The notes: generated from the letters alone by a model not told the origin. A stretch of DNA of 64,000 nucleotides from Candidatus Nanoarchaeia archaeon (GCA_028706745.1 JAQTVM010000008.1:1-64000); one strand, 5' to 3'. Numbered from the stretch's first letter, positions 8,669-17,881 are shown. Numbers and translations: made by a program.

Positions 8669-9301
8669 ATGTTTGAGCATATGGTGCTTACTCCTGAGAA
8701 AATAAACGCAATAAAATCACAGCTTGCAGGGCTTTCTCCTGATGCTCAGCAGGAAAAGCTGCAGGAAATAGTTGCCACACTGGAGCCTGAAGAGCAGGAG
8801 CAATTATTTGGAAAACAGCAGTGTCCTTTCTGCTCAATGGCTGAAGGAAAAATACCTGTGAACAAGGTTTATGAAGACAGTGAATGTATTGCAATACTTG
8901 ACATTCATCCCGCAAACAAGGGGCATATGCTCCTTTTCCCGAAAAAACATTATGCAATGATGGCGCAGATGCCTGATGATGAAGCAGGGAGATTATTTGC
9001 AGCCGCCAACAAGCTGGCAAAGGCGGCTTTTGAAGCGTTAAATGCAGCAGGAAGCAATATTATTGCCGGAAATGGCGCAATTGCAGGACAGAGGGCGCCT
9101 CACGCATTGGTTAACATTATTCCCCGCTTTGAAGGAGACAAGGTTGTTGTGGGATGGAATCCTGCTGAAGTTGATGAAAAGGAGTTTGACTCAATTGCTG
9201 CAAAAATAAAGGCAAAGATTCCTGCCGAGAAGCCGAAAGAAGCGCCGAAGCCTGTAATAAAAAAGTATGATACAAATGAAGTGAAGAGAAGAGTGCCATG
9301 A
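8669..9301 (+). CDS. HIT-fold protein with degenerate histidine triad
   Basis: About 210 aa. An N-terminal helical extension (~45 aa) precedes CPFCSMAEGKIP and a HIT fold. Where HIT hydrolases have HxHxHxx, this protein has PHALVNIIPR: the first His stays, the catalytic middle His is Leu and the third is Asn. Nucleotidyl-transfer chemistry through a His intermediate should be impossible, so it may only bind nucleotides. Starts at 8639, 8669 and 8681 are possible; 8639 would be 7 bp from the divergent GT2 start, and a TTTAATA box near 8650 favours 8669 or 8681. The end overlaps the PIN gene (ATGA). Confidence 0.78.
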   Translation: MFEHMVLTPEKINAIKSQLAGLSPDAQQEKLQEIVATLEPEEQEQLFGKQQCPFCSMAEGKIPVNKVYEDSECIAILDIHPANKGHMLLFPKKHYAMMAQMPDDEAGRLFAAANKLAKAAFEALNAAGSNIIAGNGAIAGQRAPHALVNIIPRFEGDKVVVGWNPAEVDEKEFDSIAAKIKAKIPAEKPKEAPKPVIKKYDTNEVKRRVP

Positions 9302-9786
9302 AAGAGTTAATTGATAATCTATTGACAATGGACCTTGCTCACGCAAGGAACCTGGTTTTTCTTGACACAAGTTTTTTTGTTTCTTGCATGGAGCATCACG
9401 AGAGAATGGAAATGCTATTGAAAGTGCCTTTTATTGCAATGACCTCGTTCAATGCAGAGGAGTTTTTGCACATTGAAAGGAACCTGTCGCATTCAACAAG
9501 AAAGAATGCAAGGGATTTTATAAAGGCAGGGAAGATTGTGGTTGTTGCTGTTGATGCGCATCCGGGAGACTGGAAATCAGAAAGGGCTTTTGTTGAATTG
9601 GCAGACCCCGCTTTATTGATGCACGTGCATGACCCTTCTGACGCAGTGCTTATAGCGGCTGCAATCAGGACGCATTCAAATGTATTCACAAAAGACAAGC
9701 ACCACCTGTTTACAGTTGAATTGGAAGAGTTTGCTAAGCAGTATGACATAAAGGTGTACAAGGAATTGTTTGATATCAGCGTGTAG
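9298..9786 (+). CDS. PIN-domain ribonuclease-like protein
   Basis: 162 aa. PIN acidic residues are visible: FLDTSFF (first Asp), NAEEF (Glu), DPSDAVLIAAA (Asp) and FTKDKHHLF (last Asp). PIN domains cut single-stranded RNA with metal ions and serve as toxins or rRNA-processing factors. It is coupled to the HIT gene by a 4-bp overlap, and no antitoxin gene is adjacent, so a housekeeping or HIT-linked role is more likely than a toxin. The N-terminal ~18 residues add a helix. Confidence 0.72.
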   Translation: MKELIDNLLTMDLAHARNLVFLDTSFFVSCMEHHERMEMLLKVPFIAMTSFNAEEFLHIERNLSHSTRKNARDFIKAGKIVVVAVDAHPGDWKSERAFVELADPALLMHVHDPSDAVLIAAAIRTHSNVFTKDKHHLFTVELEEFAKQYDIKVYKELFDISV

Positions 9787-9793
9787 AAAGCCA
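9781..9793. repeat. left direct repeat of the YhcG cassette
   Basis: GTGTAGAAAGCCA spans the PIN stop codon; the partner GCGTAGAAAGCCA (12 of 13 identical) spans the stop of the YhcG gene at 11081-11093. Together they bracket 1.3 kb. Confidence 0.45.
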
Positions 9794-9794
9794 A

Positions 9795-9912
9795 TGGGGG
9801 CTAATGCCCCCAACGCCCCTGCAATTTTTGGTATATAATTTGGAACGCGCTGCGTTCCGAATTAAGGATTATATTCCTAATTTGAGTTATCCAAAATGCC
9901 AGGCAGCTGGCA
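9795..9912. repeat. cluster of three hairpins in a 319-bp gene-free stretch
   Basis: TGGGGGC-TAAT-GCCCCCA (9795-9812), GGAACGC-GCT-GCGTTCC with outer AATT pairing (9837-9863) and TGCCAG-gcag-CTGGCA (9897-9912). No ORF or RNA family is recognised between 9787 and 10105; the remainder is AT-rich DNA leading to the YhcG gene. Confidence 0.6.
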
Positions 9913-10105
9913 AATTAGTAAAAATTCGTTCCTAATTTGACGACGCGCCCTGCTTTTGCCTTCCGGAATAATTGGAAATTCCACGTTGTTTTGCCTTTTT
10001 TAGCTTTGTTTTTTCGGCGAACCCGGTTAATTTTTCAACAACTGCCGGAAAATTTGTGGATTTTGAGCCGAAGAGTTTATGAATAAGTTAGGATAAGCCA
10101 GCCTT

Positions 10106-11086
10106 ATGAAAAAAGAGGAATATAATGGGCTTGTAAAGGACATAGGGCTGCTGTTGGAGGAAGGAAGAAGGAAGGCATTGCAATCTGTAAATTCCATTAT
10201 TGTGCAGACTTACTGGGAAATAGGCAGAAAAATTGTGGAATTTGAACAAAGTGGAGAAGACAAAGCAAAATATGGGAGCGGGCTGCTGGAAATGCTGTCT
10301 AAGAATCTTAGACAAAAATATGGAAAGGGATTCTCTGTTGATAACCTGGAATATATGAGGCGTTTTTATACTGCTTTTAAAAATTCCGAGACACTGTCTC
10401 GGAAATTGTCATGGAGCCATTATGTCGAGATATTAGCAATAAATGACAATTTGGAAAGGGCATTTTATGAAAAGCAGTGCTTGGAAGAAAATTGGAGCGT
10501 TAGGGAATTAAAACGGCAGATAGGCTCAGGATTAATTCATAGGATTCTTGCAGGAAAAAAGCAAAATGGAATTTTACTGCTGTCTCAAAAAGGACAAGCC
10601 CTTCGAAAGCCTGAAGACATAATAAAAGATCCATATGTTTTTGAGTTTCTAAAACTGCCTCCATCTTATTCCGAGAAGCAGCTGGAAGACAAGATAATTA
10701 ATAATCTCCAGATGTTCCTTCTTGAACTGGGAAAAGGGTTCAGCTTCGTTGCAAGGCAATACAGGATGCAGATAGGCAGGAAACAATTTTATGCTGACTT
10801 GGTGTTCTATAACAAGATATTAAGGTGCTATGTCCTTATTGATCTGAAGATTAAGGGAGGATATTCCGGAGTTGGGCAGATGAATCTTTATTTGAATTAC
10901 TTCAAATCTCACGTAAATTTAAAAGAGGACAATGAGCCAATAGGAATAATTCTGCTTAAGGAAGGCAAGGGGATTGAAGTGAAGTACGCCCTCGGCGGGC
11001 TAAGCAGCAGGATATTTGCTTCCAAGTACATGCTTAATTTGCCTTCTATTGAGGATTTGAGGAAAGCGACCGGAATTAATGCGTAG
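10106..11086 (+). CDS. YhcG/DUF1016-type PD-(D/E)xK nuclease
   Basis: 326 aa. An N-terminal DUF1016 helical domain (SIIVQTYWEIGRKI, YGSGLLEMLSKNL, KLSWSHYVEIL) is followed by a C-terminal nuclease domain with FVARQYRMQIG, FYADLVFYN and YVLIDLKIKGG; these supply the catalytic Asp and a D-x-K element. Family members are mobile, defence-island nucleases widespread in bacteria. Direct repeats at its end and at the PIN gene end plus upstream hairpins suggest a transferred cassette. An unusual 9-bp palindrome interrupts the coding DNA near 10.39 kb. Confidence 0.85.
   Translation: MKKEEYNGLVKDIGLLLEEGRRKALQSVNSIIVQTYWEIGRKIVEFEQSGEDKAKYGSGLLEMLSKNLRQKYGKGFSVDNLEYMRRFYTAFKNSETLSRKLSWSHYVEILAINDNLERAFYEKQCLEENWSVRELKRQIGSGLIHRILAGKKQNGILLLSQKGQALRKPEDIIKDPYVFEFLKLPPSYSEKQLEDKIINNLQMFLLELGKGFSFVARQYRMQIGRKQFYADLVFYNKILRCYVLIDLKIKGGYSGVGQMNLYLNYFKSHVNLKEDNEPIGIILLKEGKGIEVKYALGGLSSRIFASKYMLNLPSIEDLRKATGINA
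10384..10404. repeat. coding palindrome TTCCGAGAC-act-GTCTCGGAA
   Basis: A perfect 9-bp stem within the YhcG gene, encoding part of SETLSRK. Its core CGAGAC-nnn-GTCTCG is identical to the stem found inside ftsY near 39.22 kb. Confidence 0.6.
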
Positions 11087-11099
11087 AAAGCCAGCCTCT

Positions 11100-11183
11100 G
11101 TCGCTATCGCTCCGAGCCCCACGGCTTCGCCGCAGGACTCCGGCGTGAAGTTATTTATTTTATTTTTTTAACAACAAAGAATT
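11100..11183. repeat. GC-rich palindromic tail plus dispersed repeat
   Basis: Downstream of the YhcG gene: CACGGC-ttc-GCCG hairpin, then CTCCGGCGTGAA followed by T/A runs and AACAACAAA. The second part recurs inverted at 45.14-45.17 kb. Confidence 0.5.
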
Positions 11184-11211
11184 AATTGAAATCACAGCGG
11201 AGATCTGCCTT

Positions 11212-12279
11212 TTACTCAGAATCATCCGGGGGAGAAATGCTCGGATCCAAAAGCCCGTTGCAGTAACTGCACTTCTTCAAATGGTTTGACACAGTTTCCC
11301 TTATCTTGATGTTCCTTATCTTCTTCTTCCTGTACATGTCAATAAATTCAGGGTCAAAGCTGCAGCTTCTTTCAAGCATTACCTTTATTTTCTGGTTTAT
11401 GTAATTCCACAAGTCAGAACCTTCCTTGTAGTTTCTCGGTTTTATTGCGTTGCACCTGTCCTGTATCAGCTTGTTTGTCCTTATGTTGTCAAACGCCTCG
11501 ACGCTGTCGTATTTGTATACGCCGATAATCCTTGAGCCCTTTCTCCTTGCATATGCAAACTGGCTTATGTCAGATGTCCCGTCTCCCAATACAAACATGT
11601 TCCTGTAGTCATAGAAATATGAAAGGTGTTTCACTATCCTGTTCAGGTTTGTTTTTCCGCCCTTTGCTATTGCTATTGCATTTCCTGTCTTGTTGAACGG
11701 CGTTACAATCTCGCTCATTGAATCATACATTCCTCCGTTTTTCTTTCCATTCCAGAACTCGTCAAGGCAGAACAGTTTTGTTGCGTATATCTCGTCAATC
11801 TGCCTGCTTTGCGCTATTGAACTCCCCTCTATAAGCGGCTCAAGCCCCACGCTCACAATGAAATAGCTGATATTGCACTTGTCTTTCCATTCCCTTCTCA
11901 GCTTTTTTAGGAATTCAGGCAGGCCGGGGCTTACCTGCACTTTTGCGCCGGCTGCCTTTAATCCGTCTTCTGTGAATTTTTTGAGTATTCCTTTTCTTGC
12001 GTCATGGAGCATCTGGTTTACATACCCTACCCCGTTGTGCGGCTCCCCCCATAAATCGCTTAGCTGAAAATAATCAGCAGGCTGTTTTATTGAGAGGGTT
12101 ATCTTCGCGCCTGTTTTCGGGTTTATAATCTCCTTGCCGTCATATTCTTTTTGTATCGCCTTGAAATTGTCTGCAAGGTAAGGAACCTGCTGGAACTCCT
12201 CAGTCATTGTAAGGTCATAGTCGAAAATAAGCGCAATCCTCTTCTCAAGCGGGTACTTTAAGGAGTCTTCTATTGCCAT
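11212..12279 (-). CDS. HAD-superfamily hydrolase
   Basis: 355 aa. Motif I FDYDLTMTEE (nucleophile Asp and acid/base Asp) near residue 18-27; a Ser in FIVSVG as motif II; motif IV VLGDGTSD. These give a complete HAD phosphatase. A cap is inserted after motif I, and the last ~60 residues contain CSYCNG plus an upstream Cys-containing helix, possibly a small metal site not typical of HAD enzymes. A TATA box CTTATAAAT lies about 25 bp before the start. Substrate unknown. Confidence 0.78.
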   Translation of the reverse strand: MAIEDSLKYPLEKRIALIFDYDLTMTEEFQQVPYLADNFKAIQKEYDGKEIINPKTGAKITLSIKQPADYFQLSDLWGEPHNGVGYVNQMLHDARKGILKKFTEDGLKAAGAKVQVSPGLPEFLKKLRREWKDKCNISYFIVSVGLEPLIEGSSIAQSRQIDEIYATKLFCLDEFWNGKKNGGMYDSMSEIVTPFNKTGNAIAIAKGGKTNLNRIVKHLSYFYDYRNMFVLGDGTSDISQFAYARRKGSRIIGVYKYDSVEAFDNIRTNKLIQDRCNAIKPRNYKEGSDLWNYINQKIKVMLERSCSFDPEFIDMYRKKKIRNIKIRETVSNHLKKCSYCNGLLDPSISPPDDSE

Positions 12280-12360
12280 ATTGCTTGGTATTTACTGCGG
12301 ATTTATAAGTGTTTTGGATTTTGCCATTGTAAAATGGGATTTTTGTGCTTTTACCAAAAA

Positions 12361-12371
12361 TCTTATAAGCC
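12361..12371 (+). promoter_or_regulatory. TATA box before mutS
   Basis: TCTTATAAGCC about 65 bp before the mutS ATG; it could drive the mutS-mutL pair with a leader of about 35 nt. Confidence 0.4.
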
Positions 12372-12432
12372 CTGAGAAGTTTCCATAAACGCCGCAAGAA
12401 TTGCGGATTATTCGAAAAAAGAGTGATAATAG

Positions 12433-14940
12433 ATGGAACTGCTAAACCCCGACAACCTGACGCCTGCAATGAGGCAGTATGTTGAATTCAAGCAGACGCA
12501 TCCGGGATGCATTCTGCTGTTCAGGATGGGCGACTTCTATGAAACATTCTATGAAGATGCCGTTGCTGTCTCAAAAGCGCTGGAAATAACTCTTACAAGC
12601 AGGGGAGCGGGGGAGAAAAAAGCGCCGTTGGCGGGAATTCCATACCACGCTCTTGAGCCTTATCTTGCAAAGCTGGTGAGAAAGGGGTTCAAGGTTGCAA
12701 TCTGCGAGCAGATGGAGGACCCGAAGCAGGCAAAAGGATTAGTCAAGAGAGGGGTTGTGAGGATTGTCACTCCCGGCACTGTGATGGAAGACGCAATGCT
12801 TGACACAAAAAGCAACAATTACATAATGTCATTGTCTGTAAGCAATGAGAATTACTCAGCCGCTTTCTGCGACGCTTCCACAGGGGAGTTTTTTGTCACA
12901 GAAGGAAATGTAGCCGGCTTGCAGAACGAGATTGCAAGGTTCCAGCCTGTTGAGTGCGTAATACCTTTTTCACTTGCTGTAAATTCTGACTTGATGCAGA
13001 CGCTTCAGAAAAACGGATTGTTCATAACAAAATACGATGACAGGCATTACGGAAAGCACAGCGCAATGAATTACTTGGCAACACATTTTAGAGTTTCAAG
13101 CATGCAAAGCTTTGGAATAGGCGATAACAGCGAAGCGATAAGCCCTGCAGGCGCATTAATAAGATACCTGCAGGAAACGCAGATGAATGCCCTTCCCCAT
13201 ATAAACAAGATATCAACTGCAAAAAAAGAAGAGTTCATGCAGCTTGACAATGCGACAATAAGGAACCTTGAACTGATACAGAATATCAGGGACGGCACTT
13301 CAAAGGCAACCTTGCTTTCTATAATTGACAAGACACAGACTGCAATGGGCTCAAGGCTGATGAAGAAATGGATTAAGGAGCCTTTGCTTGACGTGAAAGA
13401 AATAATAAAAAGGCAGAACTCGGTTGAGCTGCTGAAAAGCAGTTCAATGCTAAGGGAAGAGGTTATGGCTGCCCTGGCAAGGATACTTGACTTTGAAAGA
13501 ATAATAAGCAGGGTGTCTGCGGGGATTGCAATGCCAAGGGAGCTTCTTGCGCTAAAGCAGTCATTGGAAAATGTTGCAGTGCTGAAGAGAGAGCTTTTGC
13601 ATTATGTTTCAAAGATGCTCGAGGACAAGGAAGAAAATACCCTGAGGGACGTGTACAGCTTTGATGATTTTTCAGAAGTTGCTGCGCTTATTTCAAATGC
13701 AATACTCCAAGAGCCTGCCTCATTGCCAAGAGAAGGCGGCGTGATAAACCCCGAATACAGCGAGGAGCTGAAACAGCTTTGCTCAATAAAATCAAATGCA
13801 AGGGAATTCATACGGAACCTTGAGGAAGAGGAAAGAAAGAAAACAGGAATCAAGAGTCTTAAGATAGGCTTCAACAGGGTTTTCGGTTATTACATTGACA
13901 TAACAAGGGCAAACCAGCATCTTGTCCCGAAAGAATACATAAGAAAGCAGACAACTGCAAGCGGCGAAAGGTTTGTGACTGAGGATTTGAAAAAGCAGGA
14001 AGAATTAATACTGAATGCAGAGGAAAAGAGCATAGCTCTTGAGCAGCAGATATACGGCAATCTCCTTTCTATTATCTCATTGTCTGCAGTAAAAATACAG
14101 GAAGCTGCAAGAAGGGTGGCTGTTGTTGATGTTTTATGCTCATTTGCAAACGCCGCAATTGAATACAACTATTCGCGCCCAAAGGTTGACAATTCAGGAA
14201 GCATACTTCTTTCTGATTCAAGGCATCCTGTGATTGAAAGAATACAGGCAGGATTTGTCCCAAATGACATCAGCGTGAAGAAAGGGGAATTGTGTGTTAT
14301 TACAGGTCCGAACATGGCGGGGAAAAGCACTGTGATGAGGCAGCTTGCATTGAATGTTTTAATGGCGCAGACAGGAAGCTTTGTTGCCTGTTCATCCGCA
14401 AAAATAGGGATTGCTGACAGGATTTTTACAAGAGTCGGGGCTTATGATGACTTGGCTTCAGGACAATCAACTTTCATGGTTGAAATGCTTGAAACTGCGA
14501 ATATCCTGAACAATGCAACTGCTGACAGCCTGATAATACTTGATGAAATAGGAAGGGGGACTTCAACATTTGACGGCGTTGCCATTGCATGGGCAATTGC
14601 AGAGCACATATATTCAAGGATGAAGGCAAGGACAATGTTCGCTACCCATTACCACGTAATGAACAAGCTGTCAGAGCAGCTGCCTAATGTCACGAATTAC
14701 AATATTGCTGTTAAGGAAGAGAATGGAATCATTGTGTTTTTGAGGAAACTTCTTTTGGGGGGCACTGACAAGAGCTACGGGATTCACGTTGCAAAGATTG
14801 CTGGAATGCCCAATGAACTGCTTGTCAGGGCAAACGAGATACAGCAGAAGCTTGTTGAAGAAGATGAGATGCTCAGGAAGCTGAATGCAAAGACGCACGT
14901 TGAGCAGAAGAAGCTGAAAGACATGGTGGACGTGGTTTAA
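12433..14940 (+). CDS. mutS: DNA mismatch repair ATPase MutS
   Basis: 835 aa, full-length MutS1. The mismatch-reading domain opens with MRQYVEFKQTHPG and has the F-Y-E motif in MGDFYETF; connector, lever and clamp domains follow; the ATPase has Walker A GPNMAGKST at about 625 and Walker B LDEIGRGTSTFDG at about 702, ending in a dimerisation helix. It detects base mismatches and recruits MutL. mutL starts the base after the mutS stop, so the two form an operon. Bacterial-type MutS1-MutL is absent from most archaea, so acquisition from bacteria is the usual explanation. Confidence 0.97.
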   Translation: MELLNPDNLTPAMRQYVEFKQTHPGCILLFRMGDFYETFYEDAVAVSKALEITLTSRGAGEKKAPLAGIPYHALEPYLAKLVRKGFKVAICEQMEDPKQAKGLVKRGVVRIVTPGTVMEDAMLDTKSNNYIMSLSVSNENYSAAFCDASTGEFFVTEGNVAGLQNEIARFQPVECVIPFSLAVNSDLMQTLQKNGLFITKYDDRHYGKHSAMNYLATHFRVSSMQSFGIGDNSEAISPAGALIRYLQETQMNALPHINKISTAKKEEFMQLDNATIRNLELIQNIRDGTSKATLLSIIDKTQTAMGSRLMKKWIKEPLLDVKEIIKRQNSVELLKSSSMLREEVMAALARILDFERIISRVSAGIAMPRELLALKQSLENVAVLKRELLHYVSKMLEDKEENTLRDVYSFDDFSEVAALISNAILQEPASLPREGGVINPEYSEELKQLCSIKSNAREFIRNLEEEERKKTGIKSLKIGFNRVFGYYIDITRANQHLVPKEYIRKQTTASGERFVTEDLKKQEELILNAEEKSIALEQQIYGNLLSIISLSAVKIQEAARRVAVVDVLCSFANAAIEYNYSRPKVDNSGSILLSDSRHPVIERIQAGFVPNDISVKKGELCVITGPNMAGKSTVMRQLALNVLMAQTGSFVACSSAKIGIADRIFTRVGAYDDLASGQSTFMVEMLETANILNNATADSLIILDEIGRGTSTFDGVAIAWAIAEHIYSRMKARTMFATHYHVMNKLSEQLPNVTNYNIAVKEENGIIVFLRKLLLGGTDKSYGIHVAKIAGMPNELLVRANEIQQKLVEEDEMLRKLNAKTHVEQKKLKDMVDVV

Positions 14941-16770
14941 ATGCAAATACAACTGCTTACAGAAGAATTAATCAACAAGATAGCTGCAGGAGAAGTAATT
15001 GAGCGCCCCGCCTCTGTTGTTAAGGAGCTTCTGGAGAATTCAATTGATGCAGGCGCATCTTTCATTGACATTGAGATAAAAGGATACGGCAAAGAGCTGA
15101 TTAAGGTTTCAGACAACGGCTCGGGAATGTCAAGAGAGGATGCGAAGCTTGCAATTGTAAGGCACGCGACAAGCAAGATATCTTCTGTGAATGACTTATT
15201 CTCAATTGCCACTTTGGGCTTCAGGGGAGAGGCGTTGGCTTCAATAGCAGCTGTTTCAAGAACAATAATCACGACAAGGACAAAAGATTCTGTCGAGGGG
15301 TTTTCAATTGAAGTTGAAGGCGGAAAGCTTGTTTCAGAGAAAACAGCCGGCTGTCCTGAAGGGACAACAGTTGAAGTGCATAACCTGTTCTTTAACACGC
15401 CCGCAAGAATGAAATTTCTCAAGCCTGACGCAATTGAATTGAAATCAATAGCAGACATTGTGACAAGGTATGCACTGATTTACACGCACATTGCATTCAG
15501 GCTTGCGCATAACGGGCATTCGCTTCTTTCAACCGCCGCAAGCACTGACATGATAAACAACATCACTTCTGTTTATGGAAAGGATACTGCAAAGCAGATG
15601 CTTTCAATTAATTTTAAGAATACTGTTGCGCAGGTTTCAGGATATGTGTCAAAGCCTTCGACATTGAAGAACGAGAGAAATTACCAGAGCTTTTATGTCA
15701 ATGGGAGATATGTGAAGGATGAAGTGATAACGCAGGCATTATATGATGCATACCACACTTTATTGTTTGTTAACAAGCACCCTGTTGCCGTGCTAAGCAT
15801 CAATCTTAACCCTTCATTTGTTGACGTGAATGTGCATCCCACGAAAGACAGGATTAAGTTCAGCAATCCAATCAAGGTTTATGAATCTGTGTTTGAGGCT
15901 ATACGGGAGACACTTAGAAATAATTCATTGGTTACTGATTATAGTGTAAGGGAAGAAAATGTTCCGATGTCAAGGTTTGGAAGCGCGCCTTCTTACCCTG
16001 CTCATGCTCCGGCTTATTCTTCATCACAAAATATCTTGCAAACAAATGCCTTTCAGCAAAATGCATTGCAAAATTCCGAACTACAAAAGGCAGCCGTAAT
16101 TCAATCTATTCCTTTATTTCAAAGCAAGGAAGTGCAGAATACAATTGCAAATGAACTTGTTAATCCGCATGAGAAAGTAACGCTTTCTAAACTGCCTGCA
16201 ATGAGAATACTGGGGCAGATTGCAAAAACTTATTTCCTTGCAGAAGCAGATGACGGATTCCTGCTTATTGACCAGCACGTTGTGCAGGAAAGGGCATTGT
16301 ATGAGAAGTTCATGGAGCAGTTCTCTTCAAGCAATGTTGCAAAACAGCAATTGGTGACTCCTCTTGTTTTGGAGATGTCTCCTGCTGATAACGCAGTTGT
16401 AATAGGGAAGATGGCTGAATTGTCTTCATTGGGATTTGAGGTTGAGCAGTTCGGGAACAATTCGTTTCTCCTCCGCACAGTGCCTGCTGTTTTTGGAAGA
16501 GTGCAGGCAAAGGATTTGTTTTATGAGGTTTTGGAAGAAATCTCTGAAAGCAGGAAGGATTCGATAAGCGCATTAACTGAATCAATTATAACAAGAATGG
16601 CTTGCAGGGCTTCAATAAAAGGAGGGGACGAATGCTCTGTTCCTGAAATAATTGCATTATTGAAAGAATTGGACAAATGCAAGAGCCCGTGGACGTGCCC
16701 GCACGGACGTCCTATTATTATTAAATTCTCAAAAGATGAGATAGAGAAGATGTTCAGGAGAAAGGGCTAG
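14941..16770 (+). CDS. mutL: DNA mismatch repair protein MutL, endonuclease type
   Basis: 609 aa. GHKL ATPase motifs: ENSIDAGAS, DNGSGM and GFRGEALASI; then a transducer domain and a Gln/Ser/Ala-rich linker (about 330-410). The C-terminal domain has DQHVVQERALYE, the DQHAx2Ex4E nuclease motif with Ala changed to Val, and CPHGRPI near the end. So this is a nicking MutL, as in bacteria without MutH. It starts immediately after mutS. Confidence 0.96.
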   Translation: MQIQLLTEELINKIAAGEVIERPASVVKELLENSIDAGASFIDIEIKGYGKELIKVSDNGSGMSREDAKLAIVRHATSKISSVNDLFSIATLGFRGEALASIAAVSRTIITTRTKDSVEGFSIEVEGGKLVSEKTAGCPEGTTVEVHNLFFNTPARMKFLKPDAIELKSIADIVTRYALIYTHIAFRLAHNGHSLLSTAASTDMINNITSVYGKDTAKQMLSINFKNTVAQVSGYVSKPSTLKNERNYQSFYVNGRYVKDEVITQALYDAYHTLLFVNKHPVAVLSINLNPSFVDVNVHPTKDRIKFSNPIKVYESVFEAIRETLRNNSLVTDYSVREENVPMSRFGSAPSYPAHAPAYSSSQNILQTNAFQQNALQNSELQKAAVIQSIPLFQSKEVQNTIANELVNPHEKVTLSKLPAMRILGQIAKTYFLAEADDGFLLIDQHVVQERALYEKFMEQFSSSNVAKQQLVTPLVLEMSPADNAVVIGKMAELSSLGFEVEQFGNNSFLLRTVPAVFGRVQAKDLFYEVLEEISESRKDSISALTESIITRMACRASIKGGDECSVPEIIALLKELDKCKSPWTCPHGRPIIIKFSKDEIEKMFRRKG

Positions 16771-17066
16771 TCTTCATCAACCGTGAACAATCTGGAATCC
16801 TTTACATCCCACAACCCCAGCCTTGCTCCGGCATCCAGCCAGCCGTGGGCGTAATTCAAGGCTGCAAATGCATTCACAATGTCGCCTTTTTTCTCAAAAT
16901 GCGAAGCGTCTGAGATATAACGAGAAGCCATGTCCAGGAAATCTTCCCTTTCAGAAGTAAGTCCGGCTGCCTTATTTGCAATCGGCGTCTTCTTTGCCTT
17001 TTCAAAAGCCTCTTTTGAGATTTTAAAATACTTTTCAAGCTTCTCAGCAGTTATTCTGTCTTCCAT
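16767..17066 (-). CDS. DUF357 protein
   Basis: 99 aa from the ATG at 17066, chosen because TTTATATAGC lies about 28 bp upstream (the longer ORF start falls upstream of that box). It is nearly all helical, with a conserved pattern around FEKKGDIVNAFAALNYAHGWLDAGARLG, typical of the small archaeal DUF357 family. Function is unknown. Its 3' end overlaps the mutL stop convergently by 4 bp. Confidence 0.75.
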   Translation of the reverse strand: MEDRITAEKLEKYFKISKEAFEKAKKTPIANKAAGLTSEREDFLDMASRYISDASHFEKKGDIVNAFAALNYAHGWLDAGARLGLWDVKDSRLFTVDED

Positions 17067-17119
17067 GCAATTGAATAGCAATGTAAAGCTATATAAATTT
17101 AATTCATTTAGCAATTATC

Positions 17120-17788
17120 ATGCCAATCATAACAATAACAGGCTCTGACGGCTCTGGCAAGGCAACACAAACGAAAATTCTAGTCGAACGAGCAATAAAA
17201 GAGCAATATAAAGTAAAAACAATGTCTTTTCCGCAGTACGAGAAGTTCTGGGGCAAGGTGATAAAAGCATACCTTAGGGGAGATTTTGGAACTTTAGAGC
17301 AAGTCGACCCGCACGACGCATCAATGCTTTATGCAATGGACAGATTGGAGGCAAAACCACAATTATTAAGATGGCTGAGGGAAGGCAGTAATATCATCTT
17401 GGACAGGTACCTGGAATCAAACTATGCGCATCAGGCAGGAAAATACAAGGGAAAGGAAAGAGAACGGATGCTTCTTTGGCTTTATGATTTGGAAATAGAA
17501 CAAAATGAAATACCTGAATCAGACATGGTAATTTATTTAGACCTTCCTGTTGAATGGACACTGAAGGCAATTGAAAAAAGAAGCAAGGAAGATACAAACA
17601 GGAAACAGGATTTGCACGAGAGCAATGCTCAGCATCTTTTTGACACTCAGGAAACTTACAGGATGCTGGCAAACAGGGACAAGAGATGGAGAATAATTCC
17701 CTGCCTTAAGGATGACAGCACAAGATATACTGAGGAAGAAGTTGCGGAATTAGTTTGGAAATGTGTTTTTCCCATCTTAAAGAAGTAA
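17120..17788 (+). CDS. tmk: thymidylate kinase-like protein
   Basis: 222 aa. P-loop GSDGSGKATQT, the DR(Y) motif in ILDRYLESNYAHQ, an LID-like Arg segment (EKRSKEDTNRKQD) and a C-terminal DD pair match dTMP kinases of the archaeal/eukaryotic kind. It phosphorylates dTMP to dTDP for DNA synthesis. The P-loop Ala after Lys (GKAT) occurs in some members. It diverges from the DUF357 gene with starts 54 bp apart. Confidence 0.85.
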   Translation: MPIITITGSDGSGKATQTKILVERAIKEQYKVKTMSFPQYEKFWGKVIKAYLRGDFGTLEQVDPHDASMLYAMDRLEAKPQLLRWLREGSNIILDRYLESNYAHQAGKYKGKERERMLLWLYDLEIEQNEIPESDMVIYLDLPVEWTLKAIEKRSKEDTNRKQDLHESNAQHLFDTQETYRMLANRDKRWRIIPCLKDDSTRYTEEEVAELVWKCVFPILKK

Positions 17789-17881
17789 TTTTATTTTTTT
17801 TGTGCAATAACTATTTAAATGAACTGAATATTGCTCATACAGCGTAATACTTTTGAAAAGTATTAAATAATGAGGTGAAAA

